Numbered from the stretch's first letter, positions 1-6,308 are shown. The stretch is DNA of 9,371 bases from Comamonadaceae bacterium (GCA_947469815.1 CANIRI010000067.1:1-9371), one strand, 5' to 3'. A program made the numbers and translations. The notes: generated from the letters alone by a model not told the origin.

Positions 1-264
1 ATTGATGGCTACATCAGCGACATCCCTGCTGTGGAGTACTACATCAAGGACAAGCCCCAGTACCGCGTGGTCGCGCGCATTCCCACCAATGAGCGCTACT
101 CCTTCATGTTTGCCAAGAACTTTGCTGATGCAGGCAAGGTCAACGACATCTTGACCACGCTCAAAAAAGAAGGCTTTATTGCCGCCACCCATAAAAAGTG
201 GTTTGGCAGCACTCCGCCTGACAGTTCGTCCACCGTCAAAGTGATGGACGTCCCCAAGCTCTAA
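1..264 (+). CDS. Amino-acid ABC transporter substrate-binding protein, C-terminal fragment
   Basis: The reading frame is open from the first base of the window to a TAA at 262-264, so this is the last 87 residues of a protein that begins upstream. The fragment fits the end of lobe I of a family-3 (SBP_bac_3) periplasmic binding protein: a YxxxxxPQYRVVARIP strand, a SFMFAKNF segment (the usual place for 'gia..k.n..L'), a helix ending in LKKEGF, then a KKWFG motif near the end, which is typical of polar amino-acid binding proteins. A Ser/Thr/Pro tail follows KWFG. The protein would bind the transport substrate in the periplasm and deliver it to the permease and ATPase encoded just downstream. 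The ligand cannot be read from this fragment. Its link to the hydantoinase/AllA genes suggests a ureide or an amino-acid-like compound, which is inference. Confidence 0.85.
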   Translation: MDGYISDIPAVEYYIKDKPQYRVVARIPTNERYSFMFAKNFADAGKVNDILTTLKKEGFIAATHKKWFGSTPPDSSSTVKVMDVPKL

Positions 265-278
265 GTCTGTCGATGACC

Positions 279-325
279 ACGCCGACGCGGGCCGTATCCC
301 CAGGGATGCGCGCCCGCGTCGGCGT
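279..325 (+). promoter_or_regulatory. Long intercistronic hairpin between binding-protein and permease genes
   Basis: Arms 279-292 and 312-325 are perfectly complementary over 14 bp. The stem continues inward with 293-299 pairing to 304-310 (one G-U pair at 295/308) after a single bulged C at 311, leaving the loop CCAG at 300-303. The total is about 21 base pairs, largely GC. No T-run follows, so it is not a standard rho-independent terminator. The foot of the stem ends 5 nt before the permease ATG. Stable hairpins between a binding-protein gene and its membrane genes are known in other ABC operons, where they protect the upstream mRNA and lower downstream expression. That role is inferred here. 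Confidence 0.8.
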
Positions 326-330
326 TCAGA

Positions 331-1005
331 ATGCCCCGCATGAGCCTGATTGAGACTTTTTTTAACTGGGCCGTTTTTGTCGGCGCACTGCCGGCTTTGC
401 TGGAGGGCCTTGGCGTCACGGTTCTGCTCGGTGCGGTCAGCATCGTGGCCGGAACGCTCAGTGGACTGGCCATGGCGCTGATCCGTTTGTATGGACCCGC
501 GCCGCTGCGCTGGCTGGCACGCGCGTATATCGACGCGTTCCGATCTATTCCCCTGTTGGTTTTGTTGGTCTTGGTGTACTACGCGCTGCCTTTTGTGGGT
601 GTGCGTTTTTCTTCTTTTGTGTCTGCAGCCCTGGCCATCAGCCTTGTCTCGTGCGCTTACGCCGCAGAAATTTTCCGCGCGGGTATTCAGGCTGTCCCTA
701 AGGGCCAGTTCGAGGCCGCAAACGCCATCGGGCTGGGATTTGGCAGCAGCATGCGCTACGTGATCCTGCCGCAGGCACTGCGTATCGTGGTGCCGCCCCT
801 GACCAGCAATTGCATCAATGTGCTCAAAGATACTGCGCTGGCCTCGGTGGTGGCCATGCCCGATTTGCTCAAACAAGCCACACAGGCGCAGGCGCTCGCT
901 GCCAATCCGACCCCGCTGATCGGTGCTGCTGTGCTCTACCTTTTGCTGCTCTTGCCGCTGGTGCGGCTGGTCAGCTATTTCGAATCGCGCCACCCCAGCC
1001 GCTGA
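331..1005 (+). CDS. Polar amino-acid ABC transporter permease (HisM/GlnP type)
   Basis: This is a 224-residue inner-membrane protein, a usual length for family members. It shows hydrophobic spans near residues 24-52, 70-92, 95-115 and 195-215. The permease-specific EAA loop is clear at about 128-148 ([11 protein letters not shown] then ILPQAL), the cytoplasmic helix that docks on the ATPase. The [10 protein letters not shown] stretch at about 165-174 is typical of the HisMQ/GlnP subfamily. The start is ambiguous: ATG at 331 or ATG at 340 (protein beginning MSLIETFF). Neither has a convincing Shine-Dalgarno sequence, and the hairpin foot ends immediately upstream, so translation may be weak or coupled. 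Only one permease gene is present, so the transporter probably uses a homodimer, as in GlnPQ-type systems. The gene is followed 11 bp later by the ATPase gene. Confidence 0.93.
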   Translation: MPRMSLIETFFNWAVFVGALPALLEGLGVTVLLGAVSIVAGTLSGLAMALIRLYGPAPLRWLARAYIDAFRSIPLLVLLVLVYYALPFVGVRFSSFVSAALAISLVSCAYAAEIFRAGIQAVPKGQFEAANAIGLGFGSSMRYVILPQALRIVVPPLTSNCINVLKDTALASVVAMPDLLKQATQAQALAANPTPLIGAAVLYLLLLLPLVRLVSYFESRHPSR

Positions 1006-1016
1006 AAGCCGCCGCC

Positions 1017-1751
1017 ATGACCGCCCTGATCCAGATCCGGCAATTGCACAAATCGTTTGGTGCGGTCCAGGTGTTGAACGGCATTGATTTGGAGGTGCAG
1101 GTCGGCGAAGTGCTGGTCGTGGTCGGGCCGTCCGGTTCGGGCAAGTCCACCCTGATTCGCTGTATCAACCTGCTGGAGGAATACCAGCAGGGCGACGTGT
1201 TGGTCGATGGCGTGCGGGTGCAAAAAGGCCCGCAGTTGATCAAGGTGCGCACCGATGTGGGCATGGTGTTCCAGAGCTTCAATTTGTTTGCGCACCTGAG
1301 CGCTTTGGACAACGTGGCGCTGGGGCCACTGCGCGTGCATGGCCTGGCCCGCAGCGTGGCCTTGGCGCGCGCTGCCGATGTGCTGGCCCAGGTCGGCATG
1401 GCCGCGCACAGCCATAAATTTCCGTCAGAGTTGTCGGGCGGACAGCAGCAGCGGGTGGCGATTGCGCGGGCGCTGGCCATGCAGCCCAAGGTGCTGCTAT
1501 TCGATGAGCCAACCTCGGCGCTGGATCCGGAGATGGTGGGTGAAGTGCTGGACGTGATGCAGCAACTGACCAAAACCGGCGTGACCATGGTGATCGTCAC
1601 CCATGAGATGGGATTCGCCCGCCGTGTGGCGCACCGCGTGGTTTTTATGGAGGCGGGGCGCATCGTCGAAGCCGGAGCGCCCGAGGAATTTTTCGGCAGC
1701 CCGCGCGAGCCGCGTACCCAGGCTTTTCTCAAAGCCGTTTTGCAACACTGA
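1017..1751 (+). CDS. Polar amino-acid ABC transporter ATP-binding protein (GlnQ/HisP type)
   Basis: This is a 244-residue ABC ATPase that energises the importer from the cytoplasmic face. All landmarks are present: Walker [10 protein letters not shown] at 37-45, Q-loop Gln at about 86 (MVFQSFNLF), signature LSGGQQQR at 139-146, Walker B VLLFDEP at 159-165, D-loop SALD, and H-loop His at about 196 (IVTHEMGFA). The [16 protein letters not shown] and VTHEMGFAR stretches are diagnostic of the polar amino-acid uptake subfamily. The open frame extends upstream into the permease gene, but the ATG at 1017 gives the normal family N-terminus ([15 protein letters not shown]) and lies 11 bp after the permease stop. 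The next gene starts 9 bp after the stop, consistent with co-transcription. Confidence 0.96.
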   Translation: MTALIQIRQLHKSFGAVQVLNGIDLEVQVGEVLVVVGPSGSGKSTLIRCINLLEEYQQGDVLVDGVRVQKGPQLIKVRTDVGMVFQSFNLFAHLSALDNVALGPLRVHGLARSVALARAADVLAQVGMAAHSHKFPSELSGGQQQRVAIARALAMQPKVLLFDEPTSALDPEMVGEVLDVMQQLTKTGVTMVIVTHEMGFARRVAHRVVFMEAGRIVEAGAPEEFFGSPREPRTQAFLKAVLQH

Positions 1752-1760
1752 GATTCTTCT

Positions 1761-3038
1761 ATGTCTATTGCCTCTGCGTCTCCCGCGCTCGATTTGTCCG
1801 CCATCCGCAGCGAATTTCCAGCACTGGCACAGGACTTTGTTTTTCTGGACAACGCTGGCGGCTCGCAGGTGCTGCGCCGGGTGGCGGACCGGGTGCGCGA
1901 TTACCTGTTGACCAGCAGCGTTCAGTTGGGCGCCAGCTACGTGCATTCGCAAGAAGCCGGGGCCAAGGTCTTGCAGGCTCGCCAATCGGTGGCGCGCCTG
2001 ATCAACGCCAACCACGATGAGGAAGTGGTGATGGGCGGGGCCACCACGGCGCTGATGTTCCAGCTGATCCAGGCCATCTTGCCGCAGGTGCGCCCGGGTG
2101 ATGAAGTCATCCTGACCAACACCGACCACGAGGCCAACATCGGCGCATGGCTGCGTTTGCAAGCCGCGGGCGCCACGGTCCATTTTTGGAACGTCAACCC
2201 GCAGACCCTGGAGCTGGACCTGGCCGACCTGCAGCGCCTGCTGTCACCGCGCACCATCTGGGTGGCCATGACGCATGCGTCCAATGTGTTGGGCACCGTC
2301 AACCCGGTGGCCGAAGTCGCCAAACGGGTGCACGCGGTGGGTGCGCGCTTGTGCGTGGATGCCGTCGCCTACGCACCCCACCGCTTGGTGGATGTGCAGG
2401 CCAGCGGGGCCGATGTGTATGTCTTCAGTTTTTACAAAGTATTTGGCCCGCACTATGCGGTGTTGTGGGGGCGGCGCGAGTTGCTGCTGCAGCTCTCCAG
2501 CCTGAACCACTATTTCATTACGCCGCAAACCATCCCCTACAAGCTGCAACCCGGCAATGTCAATTACGAACTGTCCTACGGCTGCATCGGCATCAGCGAT
2601 TACCTGGAGGCGGTGGGCAGCAGCCTGGGCGCGCAGGGCGATGCACGCAGCCGCATGCAATATGCCTTCGACGCCTTTGAGTGCCACGAAGACGCGCTGG
2701 CCGAGCAGTTACTGGGTTTTTTGCGCGGCAAAGCCGGTGTGCGCATCATCGGCCACAGCCACGCCCGCGATGGCTTGCGCGTGCCCACCGTGAGTTTTGT
2801 GGTGCGGGGCGCGGCGAGCGAGGCCATTGTTTTGCACACCGACCGCTTTGGCATCGGCATCCGCTTTGGTGACTTTTATGCCAAGCGTTTGATCGAAGCT
2901 TTAGGGCTGCAAGCGCAGGGCGGGGTGGTGCGCGTATCGATTGCGCACTACAACACGCCCGACGAAATGGCCCGCTTGATCACCCAGCTCGATGCGGCTA
3001 TTGATGGTGTTATCGACAGCATGCCGCACCTTGCCTGA
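1761..3038 (+). CDS. Class-V aminotransferase-fold PLP enzyme, VC1184-type 'cysteine desulfurase family' protein
   Basis: This is a 425-residue fold-type I PLP enzyme. The N-terminus carries FLDNAGGSQ at about 28-36, a hallmark of the VC1184 subfamily. A TDHEANIGAW segment at 121-130 provides the His that stacks on PLP, the CVDAVAYAPH stretch at 198-207 holds the PLP-ring Asp (D200), and SFYKVFGPHYAVLWG at 223-237 carries the Schiff-base lysine (K226). True cysteine desulfurases have a catalytic Cys in an RxGxHC loop; here the matching place reads IRFGDFYAKR, with no Cys. Sulfur transfer is therefore unlikely, and an amino-acid transaminase, lyase or epimerase activity is more plausible. Its position between an amino-acid ABC importer and a hydantoinase suggests it acts on the amino acid or ureide produced or imported there. 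The exact reaction is unknown. Confidence 0.88.
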   Translation: MSIASASPALDLSAIRSEFPALAQDFVFLDNAGGSQVLRRVADRVRDYLLTSSVQLGASYVHSQEAGAKVLQARQSVARLINANHDEEVVMGGATTALMFQLIQAILPQVRPGDEVILTNTDHEANIGAWLRLQAAGATVHFWNVNPQTLELDLADLQRLLSPRTIWVAMTHASNVLGTVNPVAEVAKRVHAVGARLCVDAVAYAPHRLVDVQASGADVYVFSFYKVFGPHYAVLWGRRELLLQLSSLNHYFITPQTIPYKLQPGNVNYELSYGCIGISDYLEAVGSSLGAQGDARSRMQYAFDAFECHEDALAEQLLGFLRGKAGVRIIGHSHARDGLRVPTVSFVVRGAASEAIVLHTDRFGIGIRFGDFYAKRLIEALGLQAQGGVVRVSIAHYNTPDEMARLITQLDAAIDGVIDSMPHLA

Positions 3039-3043
3039 ACCAT

Positions 3044-3048
3044 AGAGG
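3044..3048 (+). promoter_or_regulatory. Ribosome binding site that fixes the GTG start of the hydantoinase gene
   Basis: AGAGG lies 6 nt before the GTG at 3055. An ATG at 3053 overlaps this GTG but is in another frame and is followed directly by TGA, so it cannot be the start. The Shine-Dalgarno spacing supports GTG. Confidence 0.6.
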
Positions 3049-3054
3049 CTGAAT

Positions 3055-4476
3055 GTGAGTAATTCCACTGCAACCCTGATCCGCAACGGCCGCGTCATCA
3101 CGGCCACCGACGACTATGTGGCCGACGTGCTGCTGCAAGACGGCATCGTGCACACCATCAGCCAGGCCATTGAAGCCGGTCCTGATGTGCGGGTGGTGGA
3201 TGCCACGGGCTTGTATGTGTTGCCCGGCGGCGTTGACACCCATGTGCACCTGGAAAACGTGATCGGCCCGACCATCACCGCCGATACTTTTGCCAGTGGC
3301 ACCAAGGCCGCAGCGTTTGGCGGCACCACCACCGTGGTCGACTTTGCGCTGCAAACCGAGACCGATTCGCCCCTGGGCGCGATTGCCCGCGCGCAAGCGT
3401 CCGCGCAGTCGCAGGTGGCGGTGGACTACAGCCTGCACGTGATCGTCACGCGGGTGGACGACCAGGTGTTGAAAGATGTGCGCTACGCCATGCACCACGA
3501 GGGCGTGAGCAGCTTCAAGATGTTCATGGCCTACCCGGGCGTGATGATGGCCGACGACGCGTCCATTTTCCGCATGCTGCGCCAGGTCGGCGCAGACGGT
3601 GGCATGGTGGCGCTGCACGCCGAAAACGGCACGGTGATCGATCTGCTGATCAAGGAGGCCTTGGAGGCCGGCCACACCTCGCCGCGCTACCACGCGCTCA
3701 CCCGTCCCTCGCTCATGGAGGGCGAGGCCACGCACCGCGGCATCCGCCTGGCCGAGTTGGCGAATGCGCCGATTTATTTTGTGCATGTGTCCAGCAATGA
3801 CGCGCTCAAGCACATCGTGACCGCACGCGCGGAAGGCATTCCGGTCTTTGCCGAGACCTGCCCGCACTACCTGCTGTTTGATGATTCGGTCTACGACAAC
3901 GATGATTTTGAGACCGCCAAATACGTGATGACGCCACCCTTGCGCAAGCCCGAGGACCAGAAGCATTTGTGGCGGGCGCTGCGCTACGACGACCTGCAGG
4001 TGATCGCCACCGACCACTGCCCTTTTTGCATGAAGGCGGACCATTTCGGCATGCGCAGCGCCAAGCTGCGCGGCGCGCATGACTTTTCCAAAATACCGAA
4101 TGGCGCGCCCGGCATTGAGACGCGCTTGGTGAGCTTGTTTGATATTGGTGTGATGCAAGGCAAGCTGTCATTGAACCGCTTTGTTGAACTCACCGCCACC
4201 ACGCCTGCCAAGCTGTTTGGCCTGTTCCCGCAAAAAGGCACGATTGCAGTGGGCAGTGACGCCGATGTGGTGCTGTTCAACCCGGCGGTGACCCAGACGA
4301 TTCATGCCAAACACCTGCACAGCCACTGTGACTACACGCTGCTTGAAGGCCGCCAGTTGCAAGGCCGTGTGGAGAAAGTCTTTTTGCGCGGGCAGTTGAT
4401 CGTGGATGGCGAGCACTGGCATGGCCGCGCGGGCATGGGCCGTTTTGTCAAACGCGGGCAGGTGCGCGCGTTCTGA
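3055..4476 (+). CDS. hydA: D-hydantoinase / dihydropyrimidinase (cyclic amidohydrolase)
   Basis: This 473-residue cytosolic metalloenzyme hydrolyses cyclic ureides (5-substituted hydantoins or dihydropyrimidines) to N-carbamoyl amino acids. The full binuclear metal site is visible: HVH at 63-65 (GGVDTHVHLE), the carbamylated lysine K155 (SSFKMFMAYPG), H188 (ALHAEN), H244 (YFVHVSS) and D320 (IATDHCPF). The substrate-loop tyrosine is Y160, and the NGAPGIETR motif at 349-357 is family-typical. Length and motif spacing match D-hydantoinases rather than allantoinases or dihydroorotases, although side-chain specificity cannot be read off. Start is GTG with AGAGG upstream. The gene lies 16 bp after the PLP-enzyme gene and 3 bp before the RpiR gene. 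No N-carbamoyl-amino-acid hydrolase or hydantoin racemase is encoded nearby in this window, which is unusual for a classical hydantoin operon. Confidence 0.94.
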   Translation: MSNSTATLIRNGRVITATDDYVADVLLQDGIVHTISQAIEAGPDVRVVDATGLYVLPGGVDTHVHLENVIGPTITADTFASGTKAAAFGGTTTVVDFALQTETDSPLGAIARAQASAQSQVAVDYSLHVIVTRVDDQVLKDVRYAMHHEGVSSFKMFMAYPGVMMADDASIFRMLRQVGADGGMVALHAENGTVIDLLIKEALEAGHTSPRYHALTRPSLMEGEATHRGIRLAELANAPIYFVHVSSNDALKHIVTARAEGIPVFAETCPHYLLFDDSVYDNDDFETAKYVMTPPLRKPEDQKHLWRALRYDDLQVIATDHCPFCMKADHFGMRSAKLRGAHDFSKIPNGAPGIETRLVSLFDIGVMQGKLSLNRFVELTATTPAKLFGLFPQKGTIAVGSDADVVLFNPAVTQTIHAKHLHSHCDYTLLEGRQLQGRVEKVFLRGQLIVDGEHWHGRAGMGRFVKRGQVRAF

Positions 4477-4479
4477 ACC

Positions 4480-5379
4480 ATGGCACCCGCCAAGTCCGAC
4501 AAGCCCGACACCCCGGAAGCCCTGCGCGCATTGGTCGCCCAGCGCGGCAGCGAACTGACCCCGCGTATGCGCGACGCGGCGCACTATGCGCTGGAGCATC
4601 CGGGCGACGTGGCGCTGTGTTCGCTGGCCGAGCTCGGCGAACGCGCCCAACTGGCGCCCGCCGCATTCATCCGGATGGCGAAGGCGATGGGGTTTTCCGG
4701 TTTCACCGATTTGCAGCGCCTGTTTCGCGCGCCGCTGCAGCAGGCGGTGCAACCCAGCTACCGCGAGCGGATCCGCCACTACGGCGGCGAGTTGACCCTG
4801 GAGCGACCGGAAGACCCGGCCGCCGTGTTGCGTGCCTTCAGCCAAGCCAACATCGTGTCCTTGCAGCATTTGCAGGCCGATGCGGACACTCTGCCCTTGC
4901 GCGAGGCCATCGCCATGCTGCAAGGAGCCCGGCTGGTGCATGTCATCGGTTTGCGCCGCTCGTATGCGGTGGCGGCCTACCTGGCCTATGCGCTGAACCG
5001 TATCGGGCGCAGTGCGATTCACATCACCGCGCAGGGTGGCATGGTGGCTGAGCAGGCGCTGGCGGCCGGCCCCAAAGACGTGGTGGTGGCGATCAGCTTC
5101 CCACCCTATGCCGCCGACACCTTGCAGGTCTGCGACCAAATCAAAGCCCAGGGCGCAGGTTTGCTGGCCATCAGCAACGGCGTACTCAGCCCCCTGGGGC
5201 GCAGCGCCGATCTGCTGCTGGATGTCAACGACGCCGAACTCAAAGGCTTTCGTTCGCTCACCTCCGCCTTGTGTCTAGTTCAAACCCTGGTGATGGGCAT
5301 CGCCTTCGGCCAGCGCCACCAGGCCCGCAAAAAGGCAGGTGCCAAGCCCAGCCCCGATTTGGTTGATATTGATTGCTGA
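4480..5379 (+). CDS. RpiR/MurR-family transcriptional regulator (HTH plus SIS domain)
   Basis: This is a 299-residue regulator with the standard two-domain layout. The N-terminal winged HTH spans about 15-90, with SLAELGERAQLAPAAFIRMA at 48-67 followed by the typical GFSGFTDLQ. A SIS ligand-binding domain spans about 140-265, including VHVIGLRRSYAVAAYLAYAL and VVVAISFPPYA. In phosphosugar-binding members the second loop usually reads like IS-x-SG; here it is SFPPY, so the ligand may not be a sugar phosphate. The GLRRSYAVAAYLAYAL pattern resembles a subgroup I associate from memory with amino-acid or ureide genes. The gene starts 3 bp after the hydantoinase stop and ends 6 bp before allA, so it is embedded in the operon it probably controls. 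A downstream pathway metabolite is a likely effector, by inference. No operator was identifiable, and the operon promoter lies outside the window. Confidence 0.93.
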   Translation: MAPAKSDKPDTPEALRALVAQRGSELTPRMRDAAHYALEHPGDVALCSLAELGERAQLAPAAFIRMAKAMGFSGFTDLQRLFRAPLQQAVQPSYRERIRHYGGELTLERPEDPAAVLRAFSQANIVSLQHLQADADTLPLREAIAMLQGARLVHVIGLRRSYAVAAYLAYALNRIGRSAIHITAQGGMVAEQALAAGPKDVVVAISFPPYAADTLQVCDQIKAQGAGLLAISNGVLSPLGRSADLLLDVNDAELKGFRSLTSALCLVQTLVMGIAFGQRHQARKKAGAKPSPDLVDIDC

Positions 5380-5385
5380 GGCGCC

Positions 5386-5907
5386 GTGTCTGATTCCACC
5401 CGCCACACCATCCTTGCCGTAGAGCCATTGACGCCGCAGGGTTTTGCGCCCTTTGGTGATGTCATCTCCGCCCGCCCGGATGGGCAGCAGTTTCATATTA
5501 ACCAAGGGTTTGCCACCCGCTTCCATGATTTGGCCCGCATTGACGTCGGACAGGACGCGGGCGGGCGGGTGCTGGTCAATATTTTTCGTGCTGTACCCCG
5601 CGGATTGCCTATCCAGCTGCAGGTCATGGAGCGCCACCCCCTGGGCAGCCAGGCGTTTGTGGCGATGTCCGAGCTTCCTTTTCTGGTGGTGGTGGCCGCG
5701 CCTGCGGCGCAGCTACAGCCCGGGCAGATCCGGTGTTTCCTGGCCCAGGCCGGGCAGGGCGTGAACTACGCCAAAGGTGTTTGGCACCACCCGCTGATTG
5801 CGCTGGAGCGTGCCAGCGATTTCCTCGTCATAGACCGGGGCGGCCCGCCGGGGGAGAACAACCTGGACGAGGTCGACGTATCGGACTGGGGGCTTTGGGC
5901 GGGGTAA
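5386..5907 (+). CDS. allA: Ureidoglycolate lyase (AllA family)
   Basis: This is a 173-residue cupin-fold protein matching the ureidoglycolate lyase family, which splits (S)-ureidoglycolate into glyoxylate and urea at the end of allantoin catabolism. Diagnostic segments in order are VEPLTPQGFAPFGDVI (12-27), INQGFATRFHDL (38-49), NIFRAVPR (65-72), MERHPLGSQAF (81-91), GQGVNYAKGVWHHPL (123-137) and SDFLVIDRGGP (144-154). The protein appears complete. The start is GTG at 5386, preceded by TGAGG at 5377-5381, which overlaps the stop of the RpiR gene, so the two are probably translationally coupled. It is the last gene of the catabolic operon. The presence of AllA next to a D-hydantoinase rather than allantoinase/allantoate amidohydrolase is the main clue that the pathway is not the standard one. 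AllA could instead act on a related carbamoyl hemiaminal. Confidence 0.93.
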   Translation: MSDSTRHTILAVEPLTPQGFAPFGDVISARPDGQQFHINQGFATRFHDLARIDVGQDAGGRVLVNIFRAVPRGLPIQLQVMERHPLGSQAFVAMSELPFLVVVAAPAAQLQPGQIRCFLAQAGQGVNYAKGVWHHPLIALERASDFLVIDRGGPPGENNLDEVDVSDWGLWAG

Positions 5908-5914
5908 TACAGCG

Positions 5915-5942
5915 GCAATAAGTTGGCTGGCCTGCTTATTGC
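5915..5942. repeat. Inverted repeat GCAATAAG-N12-CTTATTGC
   Basis: Two perfectly complementary 8-bp arms (5915-5922 and 5935-5942) flank a 12-bp spacer, just after the allA stop and just before the small Cys-rich gene. No T-run follows, so terminator function is not supported. It could be an operator or a dispersed palindromic repeat. It overlaps the sigma-54-like motif at 5928-5943. Confidence 0.6.
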
Positions 5943-5943
5943 T
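5928..5943 (+). promoter_or_regulatory. Possible sigma-54 promoter upstream of the small Cys-rich gene
   Basis: The sequence TGGCCTG-CTTA-TTGCT matches the -24/-12 consensus TGGCACG-N4-TTGCW at the invariant GG (5929-5930) and GC (5941-5942) with the correct 10-nt gap, differing at two less conserved positions. Transcription would start near 5954, almost exactly at the ATG of the next gene, which would make a near-leaderless mRNA. A match this good could occur by chance in a window of this size, so it is tentative. Confidence 0.35.
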
Positions 5944-5954
5944 ATCTCGGAGGC

Positions 5955-6194
5955 ATGCCCAATTTACCCACTTTGGTTAGCACGGTCCCGGTGAACTGCT
6001 GGAAGTGCCGATTTTTCGCCACCAGCTGGGATCCCAAGCTCCCGTATAGCTGTAAATTGCTGGGGTTCAAGTCGCGCATGATGCCTTCCCAACAGGTATT
6101 GGCTTTGGATGGGCGACCCTGCCAGGGCTTTGACGCAAAGCCTGCACTGCCCAAGCCGGCACAGCCGAGACCTGCTTTGGCAATGCAGCGCTGA
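5955..6194 (+). CDS. Small four-cysteine protein of unknown function
   Basis: This is a 79-residue soluble protein. Four cysteines are arranged as CxxC (C15, C18: VNCWKCRFF), C33 (PYSCKLLGF) and C56 (GRPCQGFD), a pattern able to hold zinc or an iron-sulfur cluster. After C56 comes a Pro/Ala-rich tail with no clear fold. The Trp/Phe/Tyr-rich CWKCRFFATSWDPKLPYSCKLLGFKSR core looks like a selected protein rather than a chance frame. I recall similar short proteins in betaproteobacterial genomes, some doubtfully labelled as uracil-DNA-glycosylase-like, but cannot verify this here. GGAGG at 5949-5953 is only 1 nt from the ATG, an unusually short spacing, and no other in-frame start lies upstream before a stop at 5919-5921. 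It sits between the catabolic operon and the flagellar regulator, and its role is unknown. Confidence 0.7.
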   Translation: MPNLPTLVSTVPVNCWKCRFFATSWDPKLPYSCKLLGFKSRMMPSQQVLALDGRPCQGFDAKPALPKPAQPRPALAMQR

Positions 6195-6238
6195 GGCGCA
6201 GCCCAGGCCTGGCCTCTAGCGGCCGCCACAGGTCTTCA

Positions 6239-6285
6239 GCGGCAAGCACTTGCCGCCGGTCGGGAAGGCGTCGACAAACCGACGC
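6239..6285 (+). promoter_or_regulatory. Two adjacent small inverted repeats upstream of the flagellar regulator promoter
   Basis: GCGGCAA (6239-6245) pairs with TTGCCGC (6250-6256) around a GCAC loop. GCGTCG (6268-6273) pairs with CGACGC (6280-6285) around a 6-nt loop. Both lie 8-54 bp upstream of the strong sigma-54 motif, in the place where enhancer-binding proteins or other regulators commonly bind as dimers. They may be operator-like palindromes. The rest of 6195-6292 shows only a 10-bp palindrome, CCAGGCCTGG, at 6203-6212. Confidence 0.45.
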
Positions 6286-6292
6286 AATTGGG

Positions 6293-6308
6293 TGGCACGG
6301 CTCCTGCT
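6293..6308 (+). promoter_or_regulatory. Strong sigma-54 (RpoN) promoter for the flagellar regulator gene
   Basis: The sequence TGGCACG-GCTC-CTGCT matches the consensus TGGCACG-N4-TTGCW at every defined position except one (C in place of the first T of TTGC). The GG at 6294-6295 and GC at 6306-6307 are correctly spaced. Transcription is expected to start near 6319, about 26 nt before the ATG at 6345. The gene it would drive itself encodes a sigma-54 activator, so either autoregulation or a sigma-54 cascade is implied. Confidence 0.8.

Noticed and set aside
279..325. The intercistronic hairpin as a rho-independent terminator
   Set aside because: The stem is followed by TCAGAATG rather than a T-run, and the genes on both sides belong to one transporter.
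810..1016. 69-codon upstream extension of the ATPase frame
   Set aside because: It overlaps the permease C-terminus in another frame and encodes low-complexity Ala/Cys/Gly sequence; family length and N-terminus support ATG 1017.
971..1852. Long minus-strand frame opposite the ATPase gene and the start of the PLP-enzyme gene
   Set aside because: Its translation is Ser/Thr/Ala/Cys-rich without motifs and it lies opposite a gene with all ABC ATPase motifs; it is a GC-driven shadow.
3053..3058. ATG-TGA minimal reading frame overlapping the hydantoinase start
   Set aside because: A start directly followed by a stop, formed by chance overlap with the GTG; no reason to give it a regulatory role.
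3010..4158. Long minus-strand frame of 382 codons opposite the hydantoinase gene
   Set aside because: The product is His/Gly/Ala-rich with no recognisable fold, while the + strand has an intact metal-site hydantoinase. Long antisense frames are common in GC-rich DNA.
5915..5942. The inverted repeat after allA as a transcription terminator
   Set aside because: Weak 8-bp AT-containing stem with a 12-nt loop and no T-run on either strand.
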